Source: Verticillium longisporum (taxonomy: Eukaryota > Ascomycota > Sordariomycetes > Glomerellales > Plectosphaerellaceae). From it: a stretch of 64,000 nucleotides of DNA. Each line of letters opens with the position of its first letter. Position 1 is the stretch's first letter. A model generated the notes under the pieces. That model was not told the DNA's origin. It was given only the letters and a program-made list of their open reading frames with translations, and made no database searches. Of the stretch, positions 9,633 to 21,830 are shown in pieces. The stretch spans positions 6,510,001 through 6,574,000 of the forward strand of contig JAETXT010000001.1 of assembly GCA_019188255.1 (NCBI GenBank), read 5' to 3'. The position numbers and the translations under genes were made by a program.

Positions 9633-12409
9633 GGTGGGCGAGAGGGTTGGCGAGGGCGAGTTGAAGGTCGTCGTTGATGGTCTGTCTGGACAGATCAGCT
9701 TCAGGGGATCCCGTCGATGATTTGGCGGGTGCGCGTTGGCCGTCACGTGATGGGAGGTGGGAGGTACGTGGCTTCTGGACCGCCAGCTGGCGCCACTTGG
9801 ACACGGCCCAGGTCCTGTCACGATGGTTGAGATGGGCAACCCATTGTGGCCGCCAAGAAAAGTGTCACAAAGCAGTGGATAGGACGATATGATTGGGAAG
9901 ACCCGAAATAGTTTACTGAGTTAATCCCGAGTTTCTGCCACTCAAGAGACGTCGCGTGGCTCCAAGATCGCCAGCTGCCTTGTGTTACTGACGCCTTGAC
10001 GGTGAGATGAAGCAAGTTTTGGGTGATGGTGAGCTTCAGTAGCAGCCACGCTTTGTGGAGGTCATGGATAGGAATTCGAGTGTTTAAGCCACCGTTGAAG
10101 CATCCTCCAGAGGGCGAAGCTTGCAGACTAGCCACCGACCGAATAGACTGGTCCGACCGCTGAGGCGTGAATGCCTTGACACCGCGGCCCTCTACAACTG
10201 TCCAATTCGATGCTTCATCCAGGAACGCCTCGGAATGATCCTGGTCATATCCAAAAGCGACGTCCTTGGCAAGAGCCTCCCTCGGCAGATCTGCCGCCCG
10301 CGCCAGACGGTGAATGGATCCCTTGAACGACTGCGACGAAGACAAACATGGTGCCCCATCGTATATTGCATACTACGACATGTGGCTGACGTGCGCGGGC
10401 CTCGTTCGTGCACAGTGGCAAGAACCTGAACCGCCAACCCGTGTGAATTCTCACAGTGAATGCTTGGCATGCGACCTGCGACATGTGTCCGGGGATCTGG
10501 ACAGCGCCCGTCCCGACCAGGGTGGCCACACCCCCCCTGGCTCGCCCGACGACAACGAAAAGAGGGGGAGAGAGAGAAATAAAAAAAAAGGCAGCGCTGT
10601 TTTCGGGATAAGGGAGGGGACTACGGTTCGTCACGCCAGCGGTTGTGCGACGGAGGCTTCGTTCCAGAATGGGAGGATGTGTTCGAATGAGGATCCTCCC
10701 TGTGGCGATGCAACGGCCAGACAAAACTCCTTTGGTGGCGACAACACGAGGTGCATGCGTTTCTTGGGTGCGATGATGGCTGAAGTTACCCCGCGGCTGC
10801 CCCGCCCCTCATCATCGCCATCATCGCGACAATTGTTCGCGCTGATCCGCCGTCGATGGAGGCACTTCCCGAGATTGCAATGCTGTGGAGCTTCTTGTTC
10901 ATGGCAGGGACTCTTGCTCATGGTAGAGATGAGGAACATGCCGACTGCATTGAATACAGTATGAGGCATCCTTTGGCCTCTCGGAACGCATCGCCCCTGC
11001 AACAAACGCAACGTGTGGTCGCAGTATCGAGACCATCCCGCACTCTCACAGAGCCAGCTCGTTCTGCATTCATTTCGCTTCCAGGCAGTGATGCGTCGCG
11101 CGTTGCGACCACTTGTTCGTTATCTCGGGCGCTTAGACAGAAAATGGAGCTGTCTGTTGTGGAGGGCGGCAAATGCAAGGGCTGACCAGGCCTCCCCCCC
11201 TCCATCTCCATCCTCCCTGCCCAACTCGGGGCGGCCTGGCCCAGCCGTGGTGCTTCCCAGCCCAACCATGGCCGTCGCAATGCGCCGGAACGGTCTGACT
11301 CACGCCAAGGCGTCCATCCTCGCGACGCTCAGCGCTGGAGGAAGACGAGAGCGTGATCGAAGAGAGTGAATATAAGCTGTACGGAGTGGTGGCCGGATGA
11401 CGTGGGTTTGTCCTAGGCCATCGCACACAGCAAGGGACTCGAGGGGGGATGCTCAATCGTGTTGATGAAACTCTCGACTCGTGTTGCTTCATTCCTGACG
11501 ACCTTGCTGGATGCGCTCCCGCTCCAGTCGACAAAGCCGAAGCCATTGCTCTGCCAACAACTTTGCGCACCCTGGTCGCCGCCACCGCCGCCAGAATAGA
11601 CCACGCCACTCGGGTGGAGGAAGCACCCCCGGCAGCACAAAACCAGCGAACAAATCTTGTTGTCAGGGTGTGTGTGTGTCGCACAGGGCTATCGGCGTCG
11701 CCTCCCAGTACCCCACCAAAAAAACTAACGTAGATCGTCCGGGTTTGGGCTATGTGATGTCAGCGCCTGCGAAATTTATGTGGCATGCATGACCTGTCGT
11801 CGCCGTCTCCATCCAACATGATGATGCCGTCCCCTCCATGCAGTCGTCGAGAGAATGGCCGCCAGTAAATGTAAGCGCGCACAAGCACAATCGACGACAG
11901 CACAGCAGTGTACAGTGACTTGTGCTCCATGCTCCGTAGCCCAATGCTCCGTAGCCCAGAGCATGATGACACGCCCAAGACGTGATGATGTCTGGTGGGC
12001 GCGGGCTCGATGACAGTGAGGTAGGGCTCCCAAGGTATTACACATTTCCTCTGTGGGCATGGCATGAGGGCTCGACGGGCTCTGGTCTGTGTGTTGCATG
12101 GGCACCTTTGTACCTCGAGGGGGGGCGGCGGCGCGTGTCAGTCTGAATCTGGCTGGTGTCGGCTCGAAAAGGCGCTGGTGCTGGTGTGGATGGGAGGGCG
12201 AAACCCAAGTGTTGTTGGACGAGCTGCATGGTCAGACCCACACAAATTGTAAAACTCTTCACTAAACAAACCAGGCTTCTGCCCCTCTATCTGCCCCTCC
12301 TTTTTCTTTCTTATAATCCCCCTCCCACCCCTCCGCACACAACCTCTTCTTTCCTGTTTTCCCCCCTCGTCGGCATACCTTCAGGACAAGCTCCCTCTCT
12401 GCCAGCTAA
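9633..12409. other. intergenic, no recognised gene
   Basis: This is about 2.8 kb between the divergent SEC21 and TEF1. I recognise no conserved gene. One weak open frame on the minus strand (9818-10345) is listed separately. The right end (about 12,290-12,409) is a pyrimidine-rich TEF1 promoter and leader with a TTATAAT element near 12,311. Confidence 0.55.
9818..10345 (-). CDS. unrecognised open frame, doubtful
   Basis: This is an open frame of about 175 codons with protein-like composition in its first half (for example FLDEASNWTVVEGRGVKAF) and no domain I recognise. It has no ATG at its upstream end. A CAG acceptor-like site (TTCGTCGCAG) there could join it to an upstream exon that I cannot define. 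The second half is Trp- and Ser-rich and looks less like coding sequence. It may be chance or a gene remnant. Confidence 0.2.
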   Translation of the reverse strand: MSSSQSFKGSIHRLARAADLPREALAKDVAFGYDQDHSEAFLDEASNWTVVEGRGVKAFTPQRSDQSIRSVASLQASPSGGCFNGGLNTRIPIHDLHKAWLLLKLTITQNLLHLTVKASVTQGSWRSWSHATSLEWQKLGINSVNYFGSSQSYRPIHCFVTLFLAATMGCPSQPS

Positions 12410-12578
12410 GTAAGTGCCAGCAACTCGTCTTCAGCCCCAGACATTCTCATCATCTGAACCTGTTACGACAACCAAAGTCGTGGTTCTGCCTCTGTTGTGG
12501 CAACTACGCGCTTCCACCGGACGACGACGACGGCAATACTAGAGCCGGAGACAGACGACTAACGCGATATTCCTGCAG
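12290..12578 (+). promoter_or_regulatory. TEF1 core promoter and 5'-UTR intron
   Basis: A TTATAAT element near 12,311 is followed by a long C/T-rich tract (about 12,290-12,405), as in strong fungal TEF and ribosomal promoters. A leader intron is proposed at 12410-12578. Its donor is GTAAGT, a GACTAACG branch-like word lies near 12,556, and the acceptor is CCTGCAG. The TEF1 ATG follows 53 bases later. Promoter strength and transcription start are inferred. Confidence 0.65.
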
Positions 12579-12631
12579 ACTATCACACCCCAAAACCAAC
12601 ACATACCTCCTCAATCACACACATCGTCAAG

Positions 12632-14701
12632 ATGGGCAAGGAAGAGAAGGCTCACATCAACGTCGTCGTCATCGGCCACGTCGACTCTGGCAAGTCGACC
12701 ACCACTGGTCACTTGATCTACCAGTGCGGCGGTATCGACAAGCGTACGATTGAGAAGTTTGAGATAAGTGGAGCCCCTGCTTGAATCTACACATAATTCC
12801 CTTTGATTCCAAGAAAATACCATGTTTTCATGGTTTCCGACGGGTTGGCGGTGATTTTGCGCAGTTTTCGGTCATGGCGGGGTGATTTTGCCCCACCTGG
12901 GGCCGAACTACCAACATTCACCGACCGGCCCCACTTTCCCCACAACACCACAACTCCGTCCTCTCCATCACCACAATCTTGTTCAGTTTGCTCCATCTCA
13001 CTTGTATGAACGCTCAGCTAACTCCCTCTTACAAGGAGGTACGTTTTACAGATTGTTCAAACCCTGCTGCCAGTTGTTTCGGCTCTGCATGCCCCGGTCA
13101 CGCGCCACACGCTATCCCCGGCTGATCTCATGGATCATCACCACCAACCTCATTGAGGACGGTTTGATTGTCCATGACGATCAGCCATTGTCTCCCCCTT
13201 GTTCCCCTTTGATTCCATTCTTTTATGCTCTCTCCGTTGTCCCGGGACCCCACTAACACCCACAAGGCCGCCGAACTTGGCAAGGGTTCCTTCAAGTATG
13301 CCTGGGTTCTTGACAAGCTCAAGGCCGAGCGTGAGCGTGGCATCACCATTGATATCGCACTGTGGAAGTTTGAAACACCGAAATACATGGTGACAGTCAT
13401 TGGTGAGTTCAAGAAACAAATCCTGGTGATTTGGGAGAATTCTGAAGTCTTGGTGTTGAGAAATCAACATTTGAGCTCAGAGGGCCCAACCCGCGATCAG
13501 CCGACCAGAGACTGACGCTAAACAGACGCCCCCGGCCACCGTGACTTCATCAAGAACATGATTACTGGCACTTCCCAGGCCGATTGCGCCATTCTCATCA
13601 TTGCCGCCGGCACTGGTGAGTTCGGGGCTGGTATCTCCAAGGATGGCCAGACTCGTGAGCACGCTCTGCTCGCCTACACCCTCGGTGTCAAGCAGCTCAT
13701 CGTCGCCATCAACAAGATGGACACCACCAAGTGGTCCGAGGAGCGTTTCACTGAGATCATCAAGGAGACCACCACCTTCATCAAGAAGGTCGGCTACAAC
13801 CCCAAGACTGTCGCCTTTGTCCCCATCTCCGGCTTCAACGGCGACAACATGCTTCAGCCCTCCACCAACTGCCCCTGGTACAAGGGCTGGGAGAAGGAGG
13901 GTGCCAAGGGTGTCAAGTCCACCGGCAAGACCCTCCTCGAGGCCATTGACGCCATCGAGCAGCCCAAGCGTCCCACCGACAAGCCCCTGCGTCTTCCCCT
14001 TCAGGACGTCTACAAGATTGGCGGTATTGGAACTGTTCCCGTCGGCCGTATCGAGACTGGTGTCCTCAAGCCCGGCATGGTCGTCACCTTCGCTCCCGCC
14101 AACGTCACCACTGAAGCCAAGACGGTCGAGGTGCACCACGGGCAGCTCTCCGAGGGTCTCCCCGGTGAGAACGTCGGCTTTAACCTGGAGAACCAGTCCG
14201 TCAAGCACATTCGGCGGGGCCACGTTGCCGGCGACTCCAAGAACGACCCCCAGGGCGCCGCCTCTTTCACCGCCCAGGTCATCGTCCTCAACCACCCCGG
14301 TCAGGTCGGTGCCGGCTACGCCCCCGTCCTCGACTGCCACACCGCCCACATTGCCTGCAAGTTCGCCGAGCTTCTCGAGAAGATCGACCGCCGTACCGGC
14401 AAGTCCGTTGAGGCTTCCCCAAGTTCATCAAGTCTGGTGACGCCGCCATCGTCAAGATGATTCCCTCCAAGCCCATGTGCGTCGAGGCCTTCACTGACTA
14501 CCCTCCCCTGGGTCGTTTCGCCGTCCGTGACATGCGTCAGACCGTCGCTGTCGGTGTCATCAAGGCCGTCGAGAAGTCCACTGGCGCCGCTGGCAAGGTA
14601 CGTTCTTTTGTTGCTTCCCCTTCCTCGTCCGTCCATGGCCTCCGCTCACACACTCTACCCTCCAGGTCACCAAGTCCGCTGCCAAGGCCGCCAAGAAATA
14701 A
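12632..14701 (+). CDS. TEF1: translation elongation factor EF-1 alpha, aberrant copy
   Basis: The product is the GTPase that delivers aminoacyl-tRNA to the ribosome. Exon 1 starts at 12632 ([20 protein letters not shown]) and carries the P-loop GHVDSGKST. Later exons are about 13267-13402, 13526-14597 and 14666-14701, the last ending [13 protein letters not shown] and NKMD GTP motifs are present. Four oddities are seen. Exon 1 ends at FE, and the expected Lys-Glu at the first intron border is missing, leaving no clean GT donor. One C is missing in the run at 14417-14420, which shifts the frame. Normally invariant residues differ: GEFGAG for GEFEAG, HHGQL for HHEQL and SVKHIRRGH for SVKEIRRGN. 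The small intron after the first Thr-Thr codons, usual in Fusarium, is absent. It could be a real gene with read errors or a decaying second copy. Confidence 0.85.
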
Positions 14702-16002
14702 GCGGTCTTCCCATCGAAACCAAAATGATGGGTCGCAAGACGGCTTATGACGTTTGGACGATCGGAAGCGCTCACTTCTACGACTCTACGATTCTCCTTT
14801 GCTATGCGTGAGGACTCGGTTGTTTTTGGGGCACGTTATGAGAGGAAGGGATCAGTTTTTATTCTGCGTCGCCGGAATCTCTCATGAAAAGTGCTTTGGT
14901 ACAACAAAATAGAGTCCCTAGAAGTGATTCCCCCCCATTGGTTCCTTTGTTGGTGATGTGTTTGATTGCCGAGTGACGTTGAAGCGTAGTGAGTGTGACG
15001 CTCCAGCGTGGTGTCCGAGCTGTCAATACAATTTGGTCCAAGCGGCACAGCTCATGCCGCGATCCTGGTGACTTGCTACATGGCAGTGGTTGCGTTTGGC
15101 GTGATGCTACCTGAGCTGCTCGATGCCACTCTTGACCTCACCGTCAATTTGACGGCAAGCACTCAGTGGCCTTCTTCCAGCGGTCACATGTTTACCTTTC
15201 CTTTCTCCCCATCGTCATCCCTTGGAAGCACAATCTTCGAGGCCACGGCCGACCCAAGATTCACCACACCTTGTTGTTGAACTGAGAGACCAGCGAAGAG
15301 TCGACCCAGTATGTCGAAATGAGAGAGCCGCCAGTGGCTGGCATGTGGGCTGCCTGTCGTGAAGGTGATCTTGAAAGCCACACCGATCCGAAATTCTGAG
15401 GGCGTCAGTCAGGATGCCTACCCCGACAGAAGGTAGCCCATCCGACGGGCCCTTCAGTCGTCGGGTCTGAGTGCAAGAGACTAATGATGACATTTTCTGA
15501 GGTACACAACCACGACATCCAAAGTCTTGCGTGGTACGAAAGGCAAAGGCACAGTAGGCGTGAAATGTCCATGTTGAATAAGGCGTTGGTCGTGAGACAT
15601 GACGCAAAGCTGAAACCAGATGACCAATTCACAGGCAAGGGGGAAAAAGGCCATAACCTCGGAGGTGAGCCCAATCTGAACCGTTCTCCCGTACTTTACA
15701 CCAGCTCAAAACGAATAGAAATAACTTTGCTCTTACAGTGTCACCGATTATTTGGTAAATAGAAGAATTCCAGAGCAATCAAGTCAGACATGATATAGGA
15801 GGAGGTTCCGAAGTTAAGAGTCTTCTGGATGATACTTGTGTTTGGCCAACTTGGAGTGCGGCTTCCTCTGCCCCCTTGACAGTCTTCGCCATGTGCTCGT
15901 CGTCGTATGATGATATAATTACAGCGTGATGTACAGATGATACAGAAATCTATGAGCTACATAATGGTACAGTCTTGACTCGTCATCAGGTTCCCGATAC
16001 TC
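14702..16002. other. intergenic, no gene seen
   Basis: This stretch lies between the 3' ends of the convergent TEF1 and SLS1 genes. No domain-bearing open frame, repeat or RNA gene is evident. An AT-richer part lies near 15,770-15,970. Confidence 0.6.
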
Positions 16003-19000
16003 CTACCGAGGGACATGCTCCCTGGCATGCTCCGTTTCGTGCGCCACCTGCCGCTCGCCGTCTTGCTGCCGCTCTCCCAGCGGCTCCTCCGCTTCTTGGT
16101 CTGCAAGTCTCTCACCAAGAGTCGACTCCTCTGCGTCCTCTGAAACTCTCTCCTCCAAAACCGGCTGCTCTGCTTCGTGCTCCACAGGCCCGGTCAGAAC
16201 CAGCTCGTCCCCAAGCCCCAGCTCCGTCTCGCCCACAGCCCGCCCCCCCTGCGCCCACGTCACAAGCTCCCCGTCAGCAAGCCGTCGCGCCAACCCAACA
16301 TAGCGCGCCCTGTGCTCCGCCTCGTCGCCGCCCTTCCCAAGCAAGCCCATGTCGAGCGCCAGCTCAGCGCGCCGTCCGCCGTGCAGACCAGCCTCGACGC
16401 TGGCGTATCGGAGCTTGTGTCCCTCGTAGTCGAGCTCGACGGCGCGGCGCACCTCGAGGCCGAGAAACTCAAACGTCCTGCACCCGCTGCGGTGCGCAAA
16501 CACGTCGTCCGCGGCCTTGGGCTTGCGGCCGGTGCGGCTGCTTGGGGCGTCGCGGCCCTCGGCAGACGACTGCGCGAGCGGCGCGAGCTGGTCCTCGGGG
16601 ATGAACAGGCGTGGCGGCGTGCGGAGGTTGCCGGAGACGAGGTCGAGATGGGAGGCGTCGATGAAGGCGCGCAGCGCCGGCACGGCGTCGACATCAATGA
16701 GCGACGAGACGGACGTCGTGGCGAGGCGCAGGTCGACGGGGCGGTCTGGCAGGGGCACGTCGATGAGAGATTCGTTGGAGATGGCGCGGACGTGTTTCGT
16801 CGGGCTGGCGTCCCAGGTGAGGCGGCCATCGGCGGGGAGCTCGTCCGGCACGGCGACATGAATCTCGAGATGGGAGGCCGGAGCAGTGGATGCGTGGATC
16901 TGCGTCGCGCCGTCGGCGGGGTCGAAAAGGTATCGCGCGCCTGTCGAGGCTGGGCTCGTGGCGAAGCGGAGGATCATGGTGGTGGACGCAGGGGTCGCAG
17001 GCGCTAGATTGTTGAGAGCGGCGAGGCCGGCGGGGCTCGGCACGACGGCGGAGAAGATGCGCTGTCGGGACACGCCGTCTTTGGCGGGTGCAAGCACGGC
17101 CACTCCGTCATCCTGGGTCTGGAGGTTCTTGACGTCGAGCGTTCCGTTGTCGTGGTCGAAGAGGACATGGCCAAAGGTCGTCGAGACGTTCTGCTCGAAG
17201 GCACTCCATGGCGTGTTTGGGTCGCTGCTCGTCTCAGGCTCGGGCGTGGCGCGCTCGATCATGGTGGGCAGGCGATCGACCAGGGCCTGCGTGCTGACGA
17301 GGGCGTCGGCATCACGGGTCACCGGCAGGATCCAGCGCGACCAGTCGCCGAGTCTGTTCTTCCACGCCCATCGGTCCTCGGCGTTGGCCACGGGGTTCAG
17401 GACGCCGCTGGCGGAGATGAAGTCTTGGGCGAGGAGGGCGGTCGAGGGCGTCTGAGCGTGCGCCGTGTACAAGAGGCGCCAGAGAATGTGGCCCATGTGC
17501 TCGAGATGGTGTCCACCCAGCTCCAGATCGTTTTGTGACTTGATCCACTTGACGCGTACCTGAGGGCGTTAGCACGGGTGTCTATAGGGCAGAAGAGGCA
17601 GAGGCAGAGGCAGAGGCAGAAGAGGCGAACGCACCAGTCCAGAGTCCTCCAGCACGAGCGTCGTCTTGGTCAGGCGTCCCAGCTCGTGCAGAGTGTCCCT
17701 CAAGGTGGCACCGGCGTCCGTCTTGGCAGACCGGGGCGGGCACAGCACAAACGATTCGGTCGAGACGGCCGCGACGAGGCCCTCGATGCTGTCAATGATG
17801 GCCTCGGCCGCCGCCCGCCTCGCGACGATGCGCAGCTGCGCCGAAGCGTCTCCAAAGGTCAGCGACTCGCCGGCTTGGAGGAGCTCGCGCCTCAGACGGC
17901 CGATGCGATCGAGACCCTCGTCTGTGAGTGTGTCGTTAGTCAGAGTGACGAGCGTCGTGTTTTTCTGGGGCAGGACAACTCACGGCCGGTGTGCAGAGCG
18001 GCAGCCACGGAGGGGTCCTTGAAGACGATGTCGACCTCGTTGAGAGCCTCGACGCGCTCCCATATGTCCAGCATCCACGTCGTCCGCATGAGCGTAAAGA
18101 CGGCACGGGACTTGACCGAGGCGCCGGCCGGCAGCTGCAGGTCCTCGACAGGCCGCAGGGCATAGGGACGTGCCATCCAGGACCGGGGCGGCCGTACGTC
18201 CGCCGCCGACGAAGAGCCCCGTGCCAGCGGCGCCGTCCTCTTGTTGGCGCGCACGTAATGGGCCAGCTGAGCGCTGGTGAAGCCCTCGCAGAGCACGTCG
18301 TGCAGCGCCCAGAACTCGTTGGCCGACAGCAGGCGCGTCTGCGGGCGCAGCTCCTCCATGTTGGCGAGGGCCTCGTCCGGCGACACCCTGTCCATGAGGG
18401 CGTCGACCCTGGCGCGCATGGCGGCGTCGGCCTCCTCTTCGGTCATTGCGGCCTCCTCGGCGGCCTCCTCGATGGCGCGCCGCGGCTTCGGTCGCAGGTT
18501 GTCCCGCATGACAATGGTGTGCGCCCTCTGGCCGAGAATCTCGACGTCCAGCGCCTCGGGCTGCAGCGTGACGCGGCGGTGGCCGATGCGTCCGTGATGG
18601 ACCCTCTCCTTTGTTTCGCCTTGCTGCGGAGGCCGGCCGTCTGGCGCGGCGTCGACGTCTCGGGGTGTGTAGTTGGCAGAGGCGCTGCGCGCCGTGCGCC
18701 GTCTTGGTTCTCGGCGGCGGTCGGACTCTGGTTCGAGGTACTCTGGTTCGAGGTACTCTTCAGGCCCAGAGGGCTCAAGCTGGTCGAGCCATTCCAGCGA
18801 GTCGTCTTTCGAGGGGGGCCGCGTCACAGTGGTATTGGCAAGACTGTCTTGTGCGGCTTCGCTGTCAGCCTCGATGACAGCCTCGACGGTCCACGCCAAG
18901 GCATCGTCTTTGGAAGGAGGCCTCGCCGGTTTCGTCTTCTTCTCGAGGACGTCTTTGGCTGATTCGAGGCGCTCCCAGGGGGTTTCGGAACTGTAGAGAC

Positions 19001-19133
19001 GCAGCTGGCGAGCTGAGGCGATGCGAAGGGGGTGGGCGCTGATTCTCGGCGGTGCCCTGGGCTGCGAGCCGGCGAGGCGCCTCAGTTGGCATGGAAGGCA
19101 GACACCGCGGGCCTTGGCGGCTCTGGAGATCAT
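16003..19133 (-). CDS. SLS1: mitochondrial inner-membrane-bound regulator, SLS1 family
   Basis: Exons 19133-17984, 17921-17635 and 17559-16003 give 997 residues. The N-terminus MISRAAKARGVCLPCQLRRL is basic and resembles a mitochondrial presequence. Residues about 210-380 hold the conserved SLS N-terminal region, including TEEEADAAMRARVDALMDRV and RSWMARPYALRPVEDLQLP, followed by a KH-like middle. In yeast Sls1 is an inner-membrane protein that couples mitochondrial transcription by Rpo41 to translation. Introns are 62 and 75 bp with GTGAGT and GTGCGT donors. The second contains a GAGGCA repeat. The last 60 or so residues are Glu/Arg-rich and low in complexity. The gene is intact and divergent from NSE3, with starts 516 bp apart. 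Confidence 0.82.
17592..17625. repeat. GAGGCA microsatellite in SLS1 intron 2
   Basis: There are about five direct copies of AGAGGC/GAGGCA on the plus strand, wholly inside the 75-bp second intron of SLS1. The gene's coding exons are unaffected. Confidence 0.8.
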
Positions 19134-19649
19134 CGGGACTGTCTTGGTTGGTGTCTTCTTGTCCGTTGGGTCGAGCTCAGAGCTCAGGCTCAGGAGTCGA
19201 GGGTCAAGTCAAGCCTTGAGCTCCCGAAATTTTGCCCTGCCTTTGCCTGCCCAAGGCGGAAGAGAAATGGGAATCAACAGGAATTGCCAACGATGCCAGC
19301 AGAATTGCATAACTGATGGGGGTTCAAGTCGGTTATTGTATTGGTTCAGTTATCTCAGCCGAAAAATGGGTATCTGGTAACCTCTCAATGCTACATGCCT
19401 TCACCAGGCGAATACCCTCATTGCATTGCATTATCAGCCTCGTACTCCCAGGAAGGGGCATGTGAGTGATAAGATAAGACTTTTGTTCGAGGCCCCACAC
19501 CTCTCAACGCGCGACGCGGTCACTGTCGAGACGACGAGACGACGGGACGACGGGACGACGAGCATCATGATGCTGCTCCCTGACTGCTGATTGTCGAGGA
19601 ACCATCTTCCTTCAATTTATCAAGCAGAGAAAAAGAAAAAATAAACACA
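19134..19649. promoter_or_regulatory. shared intergenic region between SLS1 and NSE3
   Basis: This 516-bp spacer separates two divergent starts and presumably holds both promoters. An imperfect GACGACGAGACGACGGGACGACG repeat-like run lies at about 19,523-19,563. I see no clear TATA box. Confidence 0.5.
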
Positions 19650-20763
19650 ATGCCGGCCGGCAGCAGGAGACGACGAGAGGTATGCCAATACCCCACCTCC
19701 CAGCAGCGGCCACACTGACCCAGACATACAGGTAGACGACGCCGATGACGACCAGCGACCGCGCCAGCGAAGGACGCGCGAGAGCTCCGCACAAGACGAT
19801 GCAGACGCAGACCAAGACGCAGACCAAGATCCAGACGACGACGACGACGGCGCAGACGTCTCGCGCATCGACGCCGAACCCACGGCCGACCAGCAGCTCG
19901 CCAAGAAGCTGATCCGCTACGCCATGGCCTGCGACTACGCCCGCCAGCCCATCCGCCGAGACGGCATCAAGGAGCGGGTTCTCGGCGACCAGGGTAGGGC
20001 CTTTCGCCGCGTGTTCGACGCTGCTCAGGGGATGCTGCGCGACGTCTGGGGCATGGAGCTGCGCGAGCTGCCGATGCGGGAGAAGCACTCGCTCGAGGAG
20101 AAGCGCAGAGGTAGCTTTGTCTTGCCCTCTTCCTTTCGTTCCTTGTTTCCTCTGACTGACTCGCCAGCCATCAAATCACAATCCCAGGCCAAGACGAGCA
20201 GCGGCCTCTACGTCCTCTCGTCGACGCTGCCGCCCGCCTACCGCGCCCCCGCCATCCTGAGCCCGTCCAAGACGCCAGACGCCGACGCTGAGGCCGCCTA
20301 CGTCGCCTTCTACACCCTCCTCACCACCATCATCCTGCTCAGCGGCGGCGAGCTCAGCGACGCCAAGCTGCGCCGCCACCTGCACCGCCTCAACGCCGAG
20401 GACAACGTCGGCACCGAGCCGACCGACGATGTGCTCAAGCGCATGCAGGCCCAGGGCTACCTCGTCAAGCTCGTGCAGCGCGACGTCGCGAGCCAGGCCC
20501 ACGACGCCCTCGACAAGACGACCTGGTACGTCGGCCCGCGCGCCCACGAGGAGGTCGGGCCCCATGGCGCCAGCGGCCTCGTGCGGCGTGTCTGGGGCCC
20601 GCAGGAGGGCGAGCAGGCGGCGGACGAGCTCGAGAGGAAGATTCGTGCCAGCTTCCCTATCAAGGAGCCTGCTGCTGCTGCTGCCACGGGCGAGGGCGAG
20701 GGCGAGGGCGACGAGGGGACGCCGGCTGTGGACATGTCGGGGAACGGCGGGCGCTACGCATGA
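19650..20763 (+). CDS. NSE3: SMC5-SMC6 complex subunit Nse3 (MAGE-domain protein)
   Basis: Exons 19650-19679, 19732-20110 and 20168-20763 give 334 residues. Exon 1 encodes only ten residues (MPAGSRRRRE). An acidic Asp-rich N-terminus precedes the MAGE homology domain, which starts near LAKKLIRYAMACDYARQPI and includes GMELRELP, TSSGLYVLSS, AAYVAFYTLLTTIILLSGG and TWYVGPRAHEEVG. Nse3 pairs with the Nse1 RING subunit and Nse4 on SMC5/6 and binds DNA in repair and replication. Introns of 52 and 57 bp have GTATGC and GTAGCT donors and CAG acceptors. The tail has a polyAla and a GEGEGEG run. The gene is intact. Its length is typical of fungal Nse3. Confidence 0.9.
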
Positions 20764-20990
20764 TGACGACGACAAATAATCTGGTCCCTTTGCGGTTCTC
20801 TGAGAAAGAATAACGTTGAATGAAGAATATGAAATGATTTCCCTGGCACCTAGTATCTATGCCCACATGCTACCCTGTACAGTGAGTCCCACGTTCTACA
20901 GTGACTTGGTGTTCGCCTCAACGCCATTCCGGTCTTCCTATGCACGCGATCCTTGTTCAGATGAACACCCCCCATCATCCCCTCCTCTGC

Positions 20991-21362
20991 CTACTCGTTG
21001 TCCCGCTGCGGCGGCGCACCGGCGGGCTGCAGCATTTTCTATCACAACCCAACGTCAGCCCCGCATCATCTGCCAAACCTCAAAGGAAAAACCCACTCGG
21101 ATGAGGCGCGCGCGCACGAGATGCACGGGCTCGTTCTCGGCGAGCGCAATGTAGGCGAGCATGGGCGGGTGGCCGACGATGGAGGCGTACGTGTCGCGGT
21201 GGATGTTGGTCTTCCACTCCCAGCTCGTCGTGTCGGGGTGGCCGGTGCCGATGAACTTGGACTGGAGCCGCTCGAGCTCCTGCTGCGTGCGAAGCTTGTC
21301 GGCCTGCGCGTGTTGAGTTAGTGCAATCCGAGCAGGTTGTACGACGGGGTGTACAGTACCAT
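20991..21362 (-). CDS. sf3b5: splicing factor 3B subunit 5 (SF3b10), ATG-only first exon
   Basis: Exons 21362-21360, 21303-21097 and 21038-20991 give 85 residues, matching the roughly 86-residue family. Exon 1 is the bare ATG, followed at once by donor GTACTG. The 56-bp intron has a GCACTAACTC branch site and a GCGCAG acceptor, then ADKLRTQQELERLQSKF. Conserved blocks are IGTGHPDTTSWEW, HRDTYASIVGH and YIALAENEP. Intron 2 (58 bp) has donor GTGGGT and acceptor ATAG, and the last exon reads KMLQPAGAPPQRDNE. SF3b5 is a small constitutive part of the U2 snRNP SF3b core that surrounds the branch-site helix. Without splicing the gene is missed, because the middle frame runs into intron sequence with no upstream ATG. 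Confidence 0.93.
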
Positions 21363-21796
21363 TTTGGACAATTGTCACGAGTGTGCTGGATGGCGTTGAC
21401 TGCCTGGCGACTGTTGGTTGATGTCGAGTCGTTCTGTTTGCGCCGGATCGCATGATTCGATATCGGCGATAAGATAGGTGCATGCTGGGGAATTGGGATG
21501 ACAATGCATCTAAAGGAGGTTTGTGTGACATACATATATAGGGGTATGCATCTGGCAGTGACGCAGAAGTGAAGATCCAAGAGTACCTCGTTTTGACCGT
21601 ATACCATATATCCACACTTGAACCCCATTTCATATGCAATTATGATTTTCATTTCTCATGCAGAAAGCGAGAGGAAGAGAACGCGCGAGACTACAACTCC
21701 TGTGATGCAGTCAGTCAGTAGGAGCTATATCGTAGCCTTGGGTACACTGTGGTGTCTTTCCTAGCTCGATTCTCGTCCCCTTGCGTTCAGTGCCTA

Positions 21797-21817
21797 ACTG
21801 TTCGATCATCGAACAGT
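21797..21817. promoter_or_regulatory. 21-bp perfect palindrome
   Basis: Two 10-bp arms, ACTGTTCGAT and ATCGAACAGT, flank a single C. The element ends 13 bases before the ATG of the small kinase-like frame. It could be an operator for a dimeric regulator or a remnant of a mobile element. No target-site duplication is visible around it. Confidence 0.6.
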
Positions 21818-21830
21818 ACTACGATCAACC

